Translations under genes and position numbers: made by a program
In this document: positions 48,256 through 60,032 of the stretch, in pieces
Position numbering within the stretch: position 1 is the first letter of the stretch
Layout of the letters: each line of letters opens with the position of its first letter
Notes under the pieces: model-generated
What the model saw: only the letters and a program-made list of their open reading frames with translations
Databases searched by the model: none
What the model was told of the DNA's origin: nothing
Assembly: GCF_008831285.2 (NCBI RefSeq)
Contig: NC_045142.1
Span: 20,091,354 to 20,155,353, forward strand
From: Nymphaea colorata
Taxonomy: Eukaryota > Streptophyta > Magnoliopsida > Nymphaeales > Nymphaeaceae
Length of the DNA stretch: 64,000 nt
Direction of reading: 5' to 3'

Positions 48256-48880
48256 TATTAAAGAAAACCGTTTAAATCTGGCTCACGACAATCATGAGAG
48301 ATCAAGCCAACAAGGAAGTTTTCAATCAAATAATGTAATGCCCAAATCAACTGCAAGGAACAAAATGGAAGTTTTCACTCAAATGCTGAAACGCCCAACA
48401 CAACTACAACGTCTCACCAAAATGAAAACAGAAAATGGGAAGTGCAATGTCACACTCAGCATCAAACGAATCTTCTTATGCAACGTCATTCAGTAATGGC
48501 CCCAACAAATGGAAGGTGCAAATCAAATTGAAGCAATCTATTATCATGCGCCAGCCATAATGATCCTGATCTGGCCGATGTTTCTTACACTGAAACGCAA
48601 GGAGAAAAAAAATGATCCTGATGAAACGTTAAGAAGAAAAGGGAAAAAGAAAGATCATAATGACGCTGAATTGGCTCACGTCTCTCAAATTGAAACATTA
48701 GAGGGAAAGAAAGAAACTGATGAAATCATTATATCTAAAAATCTCTCATCGGTTACAGGGTGATTTATGCAGCTTCACACTGCCCTATATAATGTATTGA
48801 TGTACATAGGATGAATAGTGTGAAAAACAGCAAGAAAGCCTTTCCTAGTGTGGTCATAGGTTCTCCTGCTCCACCAGCCC
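48256..48880 (+). repeat. Copia-4 5' LTR
   Basis: Begins TATTAAAGAAAAC, carries a CTATATAATG TATA box near 48783, and ends at GGTTCTCCT. Compared with the 3' LTR it lacks 28 bp at 48350, between two CTGCAA copies, and the terminal U5 of about 70 bp. Confidence 0.8.
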
Positions 48881-48884
48881 ATAT

Positions 48885-49665
48885 TGTTGATCCAGCTGAT
48901 CTGCAACAGTTGATCTCCAATCCCAAGTTTGAATCATGGCATTGATCTGATCGCCTTATAAAGGGATGGATTACTGGTACGTTGTCTGAAAATGTCCTTA
49001 GTTTAGTTGTTGGATTTAACTCTTCTCAAGAGATTTGGTCCATTCTTGTTGATGCTTTTGCCCAGGAATCCCAATAACGGGGATTTCATCTCACACACAT
49101 GTTCACAACATGTAAAAAGGGTAACGATGCCCTTGAAGTATATGTCGCCAAGTTCAAAGCCAAATGTGACGACTTGGCTGCTGTTGGAAAATCTATTGGA
49201 GACAAAGAAAAATCCTTCTGGCTTCTCCAACGATTATGAAAAGCCTATGAGCCTTTCGTTATGGCTATGCTCAAGCCACCAGTACCTTCTTATGAAGAAT
49301 TGGTCTCTCTGTTGCAAAGTCTAAAAGTGAGAAACAAATTTCTCAATTCCGATACCTCACCTCAAGTTGCCTTCTATGCTCAACGTGAAGGGCAAAACAG
49401 GTCTTGGGGCACTTACCATGTCTCCTGAGGGTGAGGACGACACTATAGAGGAGGACGTGGAGGGGGCTACACCTTTAATCTCTCTCATGGAGGAGGATAC
49501 AATTCAAATCCTTCTCAAATAGGATACAATGCAAATCTTCCTCAGTCACCAAAATTCGATGGCACAGCCAACTCCTCCAATTCTTCCAAAGGTATCGTAT
49601 GTCAAATTTGCAATAAAAAGAATTACTCTGTGTTGAAATGTTACAATCGGTTTAATCATTCCTTC
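48885..49665 (+). pseudogene. gag: Copia-4 gag relic
   Basis: It starts inside gag (PAHIVDPADLQQLISNPKFESW), then SDRLIKGWITGTLSENVLSLVVGF, YVAKFKAKCDDLAAVGKSIG, and AMLKPPVPSYEELVSLLQS. The zinc knuckle reads CQICNKKNYSVLKC (about 49600-49641) with Tyr where His is required. In-frame stops (for example after FESWH and after AQESQ) and shifts prevent translation. Confidence 0.82.
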
Positions 49666-49679
49666 CAAGTGGAAGATGC

Positions 49680-52600
49680 CACTCAAGCCCTCACAGCTCT
49701 CACAATTAATGAACCGCAAGATTTCTGCTGGCTAGTCAATACTGGAGCTACAACCCATATGACAAGAGACGCACGTAAACTTAAGAACATCTCTCCTTAT
49801 TTTGGCTCTGATACAGTTGTTGTTGGAAATGGGCAACGTATTCCAATCACACACATTGGACAAGCTGATATTTCTCCAAATCTTTCTATTAAGGATGTTA
49901 TCTATGTTCCATGTCTCACTAAAGATCTCATTTATGTTAGCAAATTGGCTAACGATTTTCCATCCGATTTCGAATTCACCTCTGGTTGATGCACCCTAAA
50001 GGACAGAAGGACGGGCAGAGTAATGGCAATAGGGAGTGAACAAGGTGGACTCTATGCAGTGAACAATCACAACAATCATAAGGCTTTCATTTCATCACAT
50101 TTCTGACAAGTGACGGAAGAGTTTTGGCATGCATGTTTGGGACATCCTCAATCTGTTGTTCTCTCTTTTTTGAAAAACCAGAAATATATTGATGTTTTAC
50201 CTAATATTTCTCTTGGTTTGTGCTAGTTGCCAAATGGGAAAATCTTGCAAATTGTCTTTTATTGAAAAAGACAATATTGTTTCTTTCCCTCTGAAAAAAA
50301 TTCACAGTGATCTTTGGGGACTGGTACCAGTTATATCTCGAGAACAATATCGATTTTACGCTATAATTGTCGATGGAAATAGCCGTTTCACATGGTTTTA
50401 CCCACTAAGACACAAATCTGATTTTTTTTATGCCTTTGTTCATTTTCACAAAATGGTTGAGCGCCAATTTGACAATAAAATAAAATTTTTCCAAAGTGAT
50501 GGAGGTGGCAAATATACAAGCTCCTGCTTCGTATTATATCTCGACAACCTTCAAATTAAACGGCAATATTCCTACCCCAAGACACCCGAGCAAAATGGCA
50601 AAGCAGAGTACAAGCATCGCTCTATCACTGAATCGGGTCTAAGGTTGCTCTTTCACTCAAATGCACCAAAGAGATTTTAGATTGACTCCTTCTCAGCAGT
50701 TGTTTTTCTTATGAACACGCTTTCCGCCTCAACATTGTCTATGCAGTCACCTTTCTCTATATTGTTTAAAAGGATTCCTGATTATAACAACATGCATATC
50801 TTGGCAGCAGGTGCTTCTCTTATTTGAGAGGATATGCTCAAAACAAATTTGACCCTAAATATGTTCCATGTATATTTATTGGATATAACACATTTCATAA
50901 GGGTTACAAATGTTTCAAACCAAATTCCAGACGTCTATACATATCCAGGCATGTCCTCTTTGATGAAAACCCATTCCCTTTCAAAAATTTGTCTTCCCTC
51001 TATAAGGACGATGTCATGGATAGTGATTTTATATCCTTTGTTGATATCGGGACTTCAAGTGATAGAACCATGCCAACTTCCGATCACCCCGAATCTGGTT
51101 CCAGCCCTACACCAGATCCATGTCTAAATGTCTATGATGATCTCCAATAAATCATGCCACATGATAGATCTCTCAATACAAATATTCATCCAGCCGATCC
51201 ACCTGATCCAACGCCAAACTTTCCACCAAGTTTACATAGTTCAGAAACTACAAGTGACACCAGTCTTCCATCAACCTCTATGGGAACTCAAACCATAGTA
51301 ACAAGATCTATGGCTAGATCAACGTCTCTAGGAAACCAAACGATGTTAACTACAGCTATGGTAGGCATTCACAAACCTAATCCTAAGTATGCCAACATTC
51401 ATACCATCTATTCCAGTATTCCCAAAGAGCCCAAAAGAGTTCAACAAGCTCTAAAGCATGATGGGTGAAGAGCGGCCATGGAAGAAGAAATGACTGCATT
51501 AAGATCTAATAATATATGGGATTTAGTTCCAAGTGAACCTTATGTGAACGTCGTTGAATCAAAATGGGTTTTCAAATCCAAACCCAAAGCATATGGAAGT
51601 CTTGATCATTTAAAGGCATGCCTAGTTGCTCGGGGTTTCACTCAAGTAGAGGGGATCGATTACCAAGAGACTTTCTCTCCCATCATTCGACCAACTACTA
51701 TATGACTTGTACTTTCTAGTGCTACCATCTTCAAATGGAACATCAAACAATTAGATCTAAAAAATGCCTTCCTACATGGATTGCTTCATGAAACGGTCTA
51801 TATGTCTCAACCACCGGGGTTTGCAGATCCTCTTCTACTGCATCATGTTTGTCATCTTCGAAAGGCACTATATGCCTAAAGCAAGTGTCTAGAGCTTGGT
51901 TTCAATGGCTAAGTGATTTTCTTTTCACTTACGGTTTTCAGAGCTGCTATTCAGATCCATCCATGTTCACATTTCATGAAAATGGCCATTGTCTTATTCT
52001 TTTAAGTTATGTCGACAATATGGTTCTTACAGGCAGCTCTTTTAACTTAAATTTAGAATTTTATCTCCAAGTTTGAAGTCAAATTTCTAGTGAAAGATAT
52101 GGGGCAACTAACTTATTTTCTTTGGATCGAAGCCTTGCATACCTACGATGGTCTATTTCTCACTCAAATGAAATATGCTTAGGACATTTTGGAAAGAGCT
52201 CAAATGCTTGATTGCAAACCTATGAACAACCCTATGGCAGCCAAGCTAGCTCTTCTAGATACTTCACCTTTTTCATATCCAACTCTTTATCGTGCTATAG
52301 TTGGAGCATTACAATACTTGACAATCACTCGACCAGAGATAACTTTTTCAGTGAATTTTATCAGCCAATTTATGCAAAATCCAGCTCAAGCTCACTTTCA
52401 AATTGCCAAGTGTCTTCTCTGATATATCAAAGGAACTACCGACTATGGCATTCATATCCTCTCTCAAAGCACCATGGATCTATACTTTCCTAGGAGCTAA
52501 CTGTATTTCTTGGAGTGCAAAAAAGTAATACACCGTCGCTTGATCCAGCGCGGAGGCTGAATATCGCTCCATGGCATCAACAGCTATTGAATTGACTTGG

Positions 52601-52880
52601 CTCCTTCAAAACCTTTGAGATATTGGCATTACAATTACAAAAGCACCTATTCTTCATTGTGATAATATCAATACAATTTATTTAACCAAAAATCCAGTTT
52701 TCCACAATCGGTCAAAACATATTCAGATTGATTAACATTATGTGCACGAAATGACCAGTTCAGGGCACCTGACCACTAGATACATCAATTCCTCTGGCCA
52801 AATTGTAGACATATTCACCAAAGCCTGGGGGAAAGATCAATTTTTTGACTTACAAGGCAAACTCAATGTCATCAGCCGTT
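49680..52880 (+). pseudogene. pol: Copia-4 pol relic
   Basis: Protease loop NTGA (49738-49749), catalytic Asp changed to Asn, followed by VGNGQRIPITHIG and a clean frame to 49989. Integrase frame 50189-50680 keeps D, D and E at 50309, 50498 and 50606. RT: WDLVPSEP to GFTQVEGIDYQETFSP (51478-51690), LDLKNAFLHGLLHETVYM near 51750, and YVDN (52008-52019) instead of YVDD, so the second catalytic Asp is lost. RNase H ends with QIVDIFTKAWG near 52800. Stops and shifts separate the pieces. Confidence 0.85.
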
Positions 52881-52896
52881 CCCGTTTACTGGGGCA

Positions 52897-53600
52897 TATT
52901 AAAGAAAACTATTCAAATCTGGCTCACTACAATCATGACAAATCAAGCCAACAAGGAAGTTTTCAATCAAATAATATAATGCCTAAATCACCTGCAACAT
53001 CCAGCTGTGGCATCGACAGCTGCAAGGAACAAAATGGAAGTTTTCACTCAAATGCTGAAACACCCAACACAACTACAATGTCTCACCAAAATGAAAACAG
53101 AAAATGGAAACTGCAACGTCACACTCAGCATCAAACGAATCTTCCTATGCAATGTCATTTAGTAATGGCCCCAACAAATGGAAGGTACAAATCAAATCCA
53201 AACAATCGATTATCTTGTGCGAGCCATAATGGTCCTGATCTGGCCCACATTTCTTACACTAAAAGTCAAGGAGAAAAAGAAAATGATCCTGATGAAATGT
53301 TAAGATGAAAAGAGAAAAAGAAAGATCATAATGATGTTGAATTGGCTCACGTCTCTCAAATTGAAACGTTAGAGGGAAATAAAAAAACCAATGAAACCAT
53401 TATATCCAAAAATCTCTCATCGGTTACAAGGTGATTTATGCAGCTTCATGCTGCCCTATATAATGTATTGATGTACATAGGATGAATAGTGTGAAAAATG
53501 GCAAGAAAGCCTTTCCTAGTGTGGATGAAGGTTCTCCTAAACTGAACCACATAAAACTTTGTCTCCTTTCTTCTTGCCTTTCTCTCTCTTTTTCTTTATA
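52897..53600 (+). repeat. Copia-4 3' LTR
   Basis: Starts TATTAAAGAAAAC, TATA box CTATATAATG near 53455, continues through a TCTCTCTCTTTTTCTTTATA U5 tract and stops where Copia-5 coding sequence begins at 53601. The true end may be missing. Confidence 0.8.
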
Positions 53601-55070
53601 TTGTACTCACTGCCAAACAGTAGGTCACTCGAGGGGGAGATCTTTCAAGCTAAATGGATGCCCTCCCAACTTAAAAGGAGGAAAACAAAGAGCTGGTGGT
53701 GCTAATGCCATAGATGGAGATAAAATACATTCTAATGCTTCAGTGTCTATTGTTTTGCCTAATCCAAGCAAGGATCAAGCTCATGTTCTAACCATGGATG
53801 AATACAATAAGTTAAAACAACTTCTTAAAGATTGAACTGCTCTTGTGCCACAGCCGCCCAATGGTCAATCTCGTTTTGCAGGTATGATATATTCACAATC
53901 AAGCACATGAATCATTGACAGTGGTGCCTCTGACCACATGTCATCGTCCCTTAATTTTCTGTCTAATGTTATTGTCTTACAATCACATTATCCCATAAAA
54001 CTACCAAATGTAACCGTACATGCTACGCATGTTGGTGACACCTCTCTACAACTTTCTTTGATACTAAAAAATGTTTACTACATTCCAAATTGTTCAATCC
54101 TGTATCAGTAAGTAAACTTGTTTCACTTACTAAATGTCAAGTCATCTTTGGTTCCAATGGTCGCTCCTTGCAGGACCTGAATTCTAGGATGATGATTGGA
54201 CTGGGTAGTTTATGAGATGGCCTGTTCGTATGTAAGATCTCTGATCCTTCACATCAATCATTGGCATTGAACTGTAGTCTCAAGCGAACAGATATATGGC
54301 ATCTTAGACTTGGGCATCCATCACATGCCATGAATTATCTATTTTCTCAGCATTAAAATGTAAACATTTTATTGTGACATATGCAAACTAACAAAACAGT
54401 CTAGATTACCTTTTAATGAAAGCGTCACTTGTTTAAATCATCCATTTGAGTTGTTGCATTGTGATATTAGAGGCCATATTCCCAAGCCTTATTTTCTGGA
54501 GCACACTATTTTATTACCTTAATTGATGACTATACTAGAGCAGTGTGGGTTTATTTGATGTGATTTAAGCATGAAACTACTCATCTATTAAAAGATTTTA
54601 TCAATATGATAGAAAGGCAATATAAAGCTGAGGTTAAAATTGTTAAAGCTTATAATGGAGTCGATTTTTTAAGGGAGATGAATGATTTTTCTCATGAAAA
54701 AGCCATTGTTCATCAACACACATGTGTTTATACACCACAACAAAATGGTGTAGTTGAAAGAAAACACCATCACATTTTAGATGTGGCTCAAGCCCTTAAA
54801 TTCCAATCTGGTTTGCCTTCGCATTTTTGGGACCAGTGTGTATTGACAGCCGTGTAGTTAATCAGTCGAACTCCAACAAGTGCTTTACAAAACAAAACTC
54901 CTTATGAAAAATATTATTCAAAACAAAAAAAAACCCACGTATTGTCATCTATGCGTCTTTCATTGTTTGTGTTTTGCAAAAGAACCAAATCCCAAATCTA
55001 AATTTGACCAAAGATCACACAGATGTTTGTTTTTAGGCTATACATTTGGTCAAAAATCATATATATATGT
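53601..55070 (+). pseudogene. Copia-5 fragment: knuckle, protease, integrase
   Basis: Begins abruptly inside the gag zinc knuckle, CTHCQTVGHSRGRS (53602-53643), whose last ligand Cys is Ser. An open frame continues to 53835. Protease DSGASDHMS at 53917-53928 is intact. Pre-integrase LRLGHPSHAM is near 54307. In the integrase the second catalytic Asp is Tyr (54651-54653, KAYNGVDF) while the Glu at 54756 is kept (QQNGVVERKH). Coding similarity ends near 55070 at the start of direct-repeat copy B. No LTR of its own is visible. Confidence 0.8.
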
Positions 55071-56171
55071 CCATGAACTTCTCCACCCAGCTCTGGAAAG
55101 AGAAATCCTCCAACCTCTCACAGTAGATCACTTAGTGCATTTCATTAAGCAATGCATTTATTTACACGCTCAATGCATTATATTGGGTGGCTGTAAAAAA
55201 TGAGGACTAGGAATAGTTTACGACATGTACATAGCAATGGTTCCTAGTGTTTTTAGCAACAATTAACAATGCTTTTAATGACTAATTTTTAATGGTTTAA
55301 AAAATTGGAGCATCCAGTACACAAAAGCACAATACATACATATACATACACACATATATCCACCTACTTTTGCTTCTGGGTTTGGTATGTGATTTTACAT
55401 TTGGTCTAATATCTAGATCCAAAAACCCAACAAAAACTTTCAACCTTTGGTCCATTTTCTAAAATAAAAGTAGGTTCTTAAGAGGTTGTTTGGCAAAGTA
55501 ATACATTGTTGCTGCCCCATGAATCTGTCCTAGCAATAAGACAGATTGATGGAAGACTTGTTACAGTGTTGCATGTACAGTAGGAGACTTTAATAACAAT
55601 GTGTTACTGTCGTCAGACAGACCCTGATTGTCAGACAGCCCCTGAGGTAACCAGTCTGGTTTGGAATGAAAAAATTTATGTTAAAAAAGTGAAGGCTTGG
55701 TCGGACCTAACTCAACCTCTGACATCCCTAGGTTCGGCAGGTTGACATGACCAAAGAGGAGGGATGGATTGGAAAAACTGCAGACGCCCTTTTTGGCCAA
55801 CTCCAGTGATGTCATTGATCGATTCCTCAACGAGCCATGGATGGTTGCCTGAGTCTTCAACATCAATGGGTGATGGCAAACTGCAGATCCTAGACTCTAG
55901 ATGGTCCATGTGGGCCTGCAGTTTGAGAGTGAGATCGAGGCTGAGAGCTACTTCGTCAATATTTTGGAAATTTCTTTAAGTGAAATGTGAAATCAAGTGG
56001 AAACTGAAAGAAACCCCTAAGCACTTCTGAGTCTTTAAAAAGGGCGATTGATGTTGAATTGGCTAAATCATGCTTCATTCAGAATCACTTGAATAAAGAT
56101 TGGTTGGCTGCCTCAAGGCACATAGGGCAACTGGGTGGCAAGTAGTTCATATCCAAGGAGCTCTTTAGGAG
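55071..56171 (+). repeat. 1.1-kb direct repeat, copy B
   Basis: Aligns with 46320-47525; cut by the assembly gap. The minus strand 55970-55710 is open for about 85 codons (RNFQNIDEVALSLDLTLKL, then ICSLPSPIDVEDSG), whereas copy A has a stop, so it may descend from an unrecognised coding exon. Confidence 0.85.
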
Positions 56172-56271
56172 NNNNNNNNNNNNNNNNNNNNNNNNNNNNN
56201 NNNNNNNNNNNNNNNNNNNNNNNNNNNNNNNNNNNNNNNNNNNNNNNNNNNNNNNNNNNNNNNNNNNNNNN
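56172..56271. other. Assembly gap (100 N)
   Basis: One hundred N, a standard scaffold gap of unknown true length. It truncates Copia-6 and direct-repeat copy B. Confidence 0.99.
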
Positions 56272-56281
56272 TGCCAAATCT

Positions 56282-56760
56282 CTAAAGTTTCTGTCCTGAA
56301 ATGATCAGAAAAAAATACTGCCTTTGGTCTGATTTGAGCGCATACAAATCTCCCTTTCTAGCTCCCTTGGCAATCGTCTGATTGGTTTCCTTGTCCTTAA
56401 TCACAAAAGAATCAGATGTAAACTCAAAGACATAGGGTATAGATGAGGTAAGCTGACTCACGGAAATAAGATTTTTCTTTATAGCAGGAACAACCAGCAC
56501 ATTATCAAGAGGAAGAGTCGTATTTCCAAGACGATTAGTTGAACCAATATGAGTTATTGGTAAATGCTGCCCATTTCCAACCATAACTGAATCAGATCCA
56601 TGATATTTAATGAGATGATTGAGAGTACCTGGATCATCTGTAACATGAGAAGTTGCGCCAGTGTCCGGATACCAGTCTGCATTATTAGGATCGGCAACTT
56701 GAACAGTGGAAAAAATTTGTGGAAGATTTTGGGTTGATACGCCTGATTGAATCTGTGTAG
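56282..56760 (-). pseudogene. Copia-6 protease fragment
   Basis: WYPDTGATSHVTDDPG carries an intact DTGA active site (56665-56654), followed by VGNGQHLPITHIGS and the open frame 56584-56282 ending near the gap. Integrase and beyond are missing. Confidence 0.8.
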
Positions 56761-56778
56761 CATTTGAATGCCTTGTGA

Positions 56779-57702
56779 TTACTCAGTCCATAAATTTGAC
56801 ACGTTGTTTAACTGAAGCTGAGTAGTACTTTGATCGGCGTTGGCTGGAGTATTGGTGGGATGAGATTGAGAAGCAAGTGGAAAACCACGTCCTCGCGAGT
56901 TGAAGCGAGGGTTGTTGTTTTTCCTGGTATACTGATTACGTCCTCTGTAGTTGTGAGAGTAGGAGGGTTGAGCTGGAACTTGTTGGCTTATGAAAGCAGC
57001 ATTTGGATTAAGTTGAAACCCATGGCTGTTTTTCATGTTGTCATGGCTTTCAAGCAGAGAGACAACATCAATATATGCAGGAATAGGAGGCCGAAGTATC
57101 GACGTCATAAACGATTCATAACCTGCTCCAAGCCCATTTATGAGCCAATAAACTTTGTCTTGATCCGACAGAGGTTTCCCAATGGCTGCCAATTCATCAC
57201 ATATGGTTTTGAAACCTGTTACATACTCAGTAACAGTTTTTTCTTGCTTTTGAAACGTCTGCAATTTTCCGTTTAACAGAAATTCTCGGTCTTTGGATTC
57301 TCTAGCAAAGACCTTTAAAAGAGCAGTCCATACTTCGGAAGAAGTTTGGAGTCCAACCACAAGACCTAGCACTTCTTCAGAGAGTGATCCAGTGATCCAC
57401 CCTCTAAGGAGTCGGTCTGATTTTTTCCAGGCAAGAAATTCTGGATTTGGGACAGGATGGGCCTCACCATTTTCAACAGTTTCAATGGTGGAGGTCGGTT
57501 TGGAGATTTGTCCTTTTATAAATCCCATCATGTCTTGCTTTCAATGAGTCCAAGCATTTGGGTCTTCCAAAGCAAGTAATTCTTGTGGGAGAGTTTGATA
57601 GAGACAAAAATTTGCAACATTAACGTTGGAAGGATATGGATACTTAGCTGCCATGATAAGCGAAGGAGATGCTCTGGTCGAAGAGGATGCACTGGAAGCC
57701 AT
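56779..57702 (-). pseudogene. gag: Copia-6 gag, one nonsense codon
   Basis: From the ATG at 57702 (MASSASSSTRAS) the frame is interrupted only by a TGA at 57543-57541 and then open to 56779: FLAWKKSDRLLRGWITGSL, LVVGLQTSSEVWTALLKVF, TVTEYVTGFKTICDELAAIG, and a glycine/arginine/asparagine-rich basic tail. A shift just before the zinc knuckle throws it out of frame; there it reads CQIYGLSNHKAFKC, with Tyr for the second Cys. Confidence 0.87.
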
Positions 57703-57742
57703 GGAGAAAATGAAAATCCTCACGGAGATGGCTCTGATACCA

Positions 57743-58215
57743 TGAAAAAACGATGCAAGACTAAGATTTTTTAAGTGGTTTGGAATAAAATCCTACGTCC
57801 ACTGTCTGTCACACCTATTAGGCGATAGATGTGAGGTTCCCTTAATGTGAGAATTTATACATGATTTGTTGAAGAGATTGTTAAACAATCCTTCCTTGAT
57901 TTTTTGTTTCTATAATCCTTTCTTTCTCTTTTGATAAAGGGACGTGCCACTTTTCTTGCCTAGATTCTTGCCTTTGTGATCTTGATTGATTTCTCCAGAT
58001 TTAACAAGTATAGTTGCCTTTTTGCTGGATTTGAACGATCTTCATGATTTTCTTCAATCGCCTTGTGATCTTGATTGATTTCTTCCAATCTAGCGAGTAC
58101 AGTTGCCTTGTTGCTGGATTTGTCATGATTTTCTTCATTTGTTGAACTGGCATGATCTCCACAATTTCCTTCATCCGGTGGACAGCTGTAACTATCTGCA
58201 ATTTGTGCGTTAACA
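57743..58215 (-). repeat. Copia-6 5' LTR (~473 bp) with internal 90-bp duplication
   Basis: Ends TTTTTTCA next to the primer site and probably begins TGTTAACGC at 58215. A TATAAATT promoter motif is at 57859-57852. U3 contains two about 90-bp tandem units (57971-58060 and 58061-58142) sharing TGTGATCTTGATTGATTTC and GTTGCC-TTGCTGGATTTG. Confidence 0.8.
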
Positions 58216-59830
58216 AAGATTACAGCTACTCCTTGAATGGATCGAATTACATCTCTTGGTCTAAGGCTGCCAACCTGTTTCTTTGTGGCAAATCAAAGAT
58301 CAGGTATGTAACAGTAAAATCTCCACCTCTTGCTAGAGACAATCTGTCATTTGATGAATGCATGGGAAGCCAAAGACAAACTTGTTATGGCCTGGTTGCT
58401 CAATTCCATGGAATCGGCCATCGCAGAGGGGATTTTTATTCCTAGACTCCTCAAAAGAGATTTGGGACTTTGGCAGAAATTTACGGTGAGAAACACAGTC
58501 TAGCTCGTGAATATCGACTGTTACAAGATATTACAAACCTTTTCATCTCTATCTAAACGGATTAAAACGTATGTAGGATTAACTCTCCCAATACCGACGA
58601 CTCACCTCCAATGTCGATACACTACGTCAAAGATTTGAGGAGGACAAGATTTTTAAAATCTTGGCAGGTCTTGGACATGATTTTGACAATTTGAGAAGCC
58701 AAGTGCTCATGAGCGATCCACTTTCAATTCTAAATACAGTCTGTGCCATGATTCAAAAGGAAGAAACATGCCGTAAAGTCATGAACTCTGAAAATTACAC
58801 CACAGTTGGAGAAAACCAAAACCAAGAATCCATCACATTTAAAGCACAGGTTCAAAATGCAGGGGATCAGGCATCTTCAAGCAGATCAAAAACATAATTC
58901 AGATAAGAAAGTCGTTCACACAAAGGGACCGAATTGGCACTTGCACGGGAAAACATCTAAAGGCAGAACCTAAGAAAGGAAACTCATCAAGAAACATGAG
59001 TTTACTGAACAAAATTTGTTAGAACTTGTAAGAGAAGGTAAATACAAACGTTGAGTGATCTGAAGGCAAATACAAACGTTGAGTGATCTGAAGGCAGATA
59101 CAAACGTTGAGTGATCTAAAGAAACAGATAAGGCAAGTGTCATGCCTTCACTCTAATTTCTAATTCGAATAACTATATCATCGACAATGGGGCAACCGAA
59201 CACATTACAGGTGACATCACTAAATTTGAAGATATATATGAAGTATGACTAAAACACAAATAAAGATGGCAGATGGGTCTACAACTTCAGTAAAAGGAAT
59301 TAGACATTTGCCTCTTGTTAACAAATCCAGCACAAATCTATGTTCAGAAATTTCCGAATAGTCTACTATCGGTTAGCAAACTAACCAAATATCTTAATTT
59401 TCATGTTAATTTCTCCAAGAAGAAAGTCGTTCTGCTGGACCAGAAACCGCATAGGAGGATTTGGTGATGGATACGAAAGAGATGCATGGGCTCTACTACA
59501 TCAACTAAATTGAAGTCAAACGAGGCACTTCTAGCTGAAAAGAAGAATGAAGAATCACACCTCTGGCACTATAGGTTGGGCCACCCATCTAATCTGATTC
59601 TCAAAACTATGTTTCCTAAGCTTGTCTACAATTTTCAAAAGGGAAAACATAGTAATACGCAAAGATGACTGGACAATCATTTCCTGAATTTGAAATAATA
59701 AGTCGATTATATGGCAAGTTTAGTTTCTTTCTCCTGATAATAGATGACAAATCATGTATAGTCATCTATTAACATGTATCTGTAGTTTATTCTCAAGAAA
59801 AAAGATGAAGTCGATGAAGTATCCTGTTAA
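58216..59830 (+). pseudogene. Copia-7 relic: gag to integrase start
   Basis: Gag start DYSYSLNGSNYISWSKAANL (about 58219), then WEAKDKLVMAWLLNSMES in another frame, then an open piece 58661-58897 with ILAGLGHDFDNLRSQVL. Three 28-bp tandem units follow at 59040-59119. Protease IIDNGATEHITGD has DNGA (59183-59194) for DSGA, then a MADGSTTSVKGIRHLPLV block, and the pre-integrase LWHYRLGHPSNLILKTMFP near 59560. Integrase traces fade out near 59830. LTRs not found. 59830-60032 is gene-free. Confidence 0.8.
59040..59119 (+). repeat. 3 x 28 bp tandem repeat
   Basis: Units containing ATACAAACGTTGAGTGATCT at 59040, 59068 and 59096, the last incomplete. The length is not a multiple of three, so each extra unit shifts the Copia-7 frame. 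Confidence 0.9.
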
Positions 59831-60032
59831 TATGTATCTTTAACTTGAGATCATATATAGTCCTTGTACTAGTGATATATCTATAATTGGCAAAGGAAAA
59901 TATCTACAGTTTTTCTCTACATTTCCACTTATGCTTTGACATGCTCATTTACATAAAAGGTTTACATACCTGGCTTTTTTGGTCCCAAATTCATTCATGG
60001 TAGGCGATTACCAAATTCACCTATATGGACCT

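Larger units (their letters stand above)
48256..53600 (+). mobile_element. Copia-4: Ty1/copia element, truncated at both inner joints
   Basis: Two homologous LTRs (48256-~48880 and 52897-~53600) enclose gag, PR, IN, RT and RNase H. The 5' LTR joins gag coding sequence directly, so primer site, leader and gag start are deleted. The 3' LTR runs directly into the zinc knuckle of another element (Copia-5). Gag resembles that of Copia-6. Confidence 0.85.
56272..58215 (-). mobile_element. Copia-6: 5' end of a minus-strand copia element
   Basis: Reading from 58215 downward: LTR, primer-binding site TGGTATCAGAGC (57742-57731), gag and the start of protease, then the assembly gap. It is the least decayed gag in the window. 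Confidence 0.87.

Noticed and set aside
59040-59119. Three 28-bp units as a CRISPR array
   Set aside because: Units are directly adjacent with no spacers and lie in a plant retrotransposon relic.
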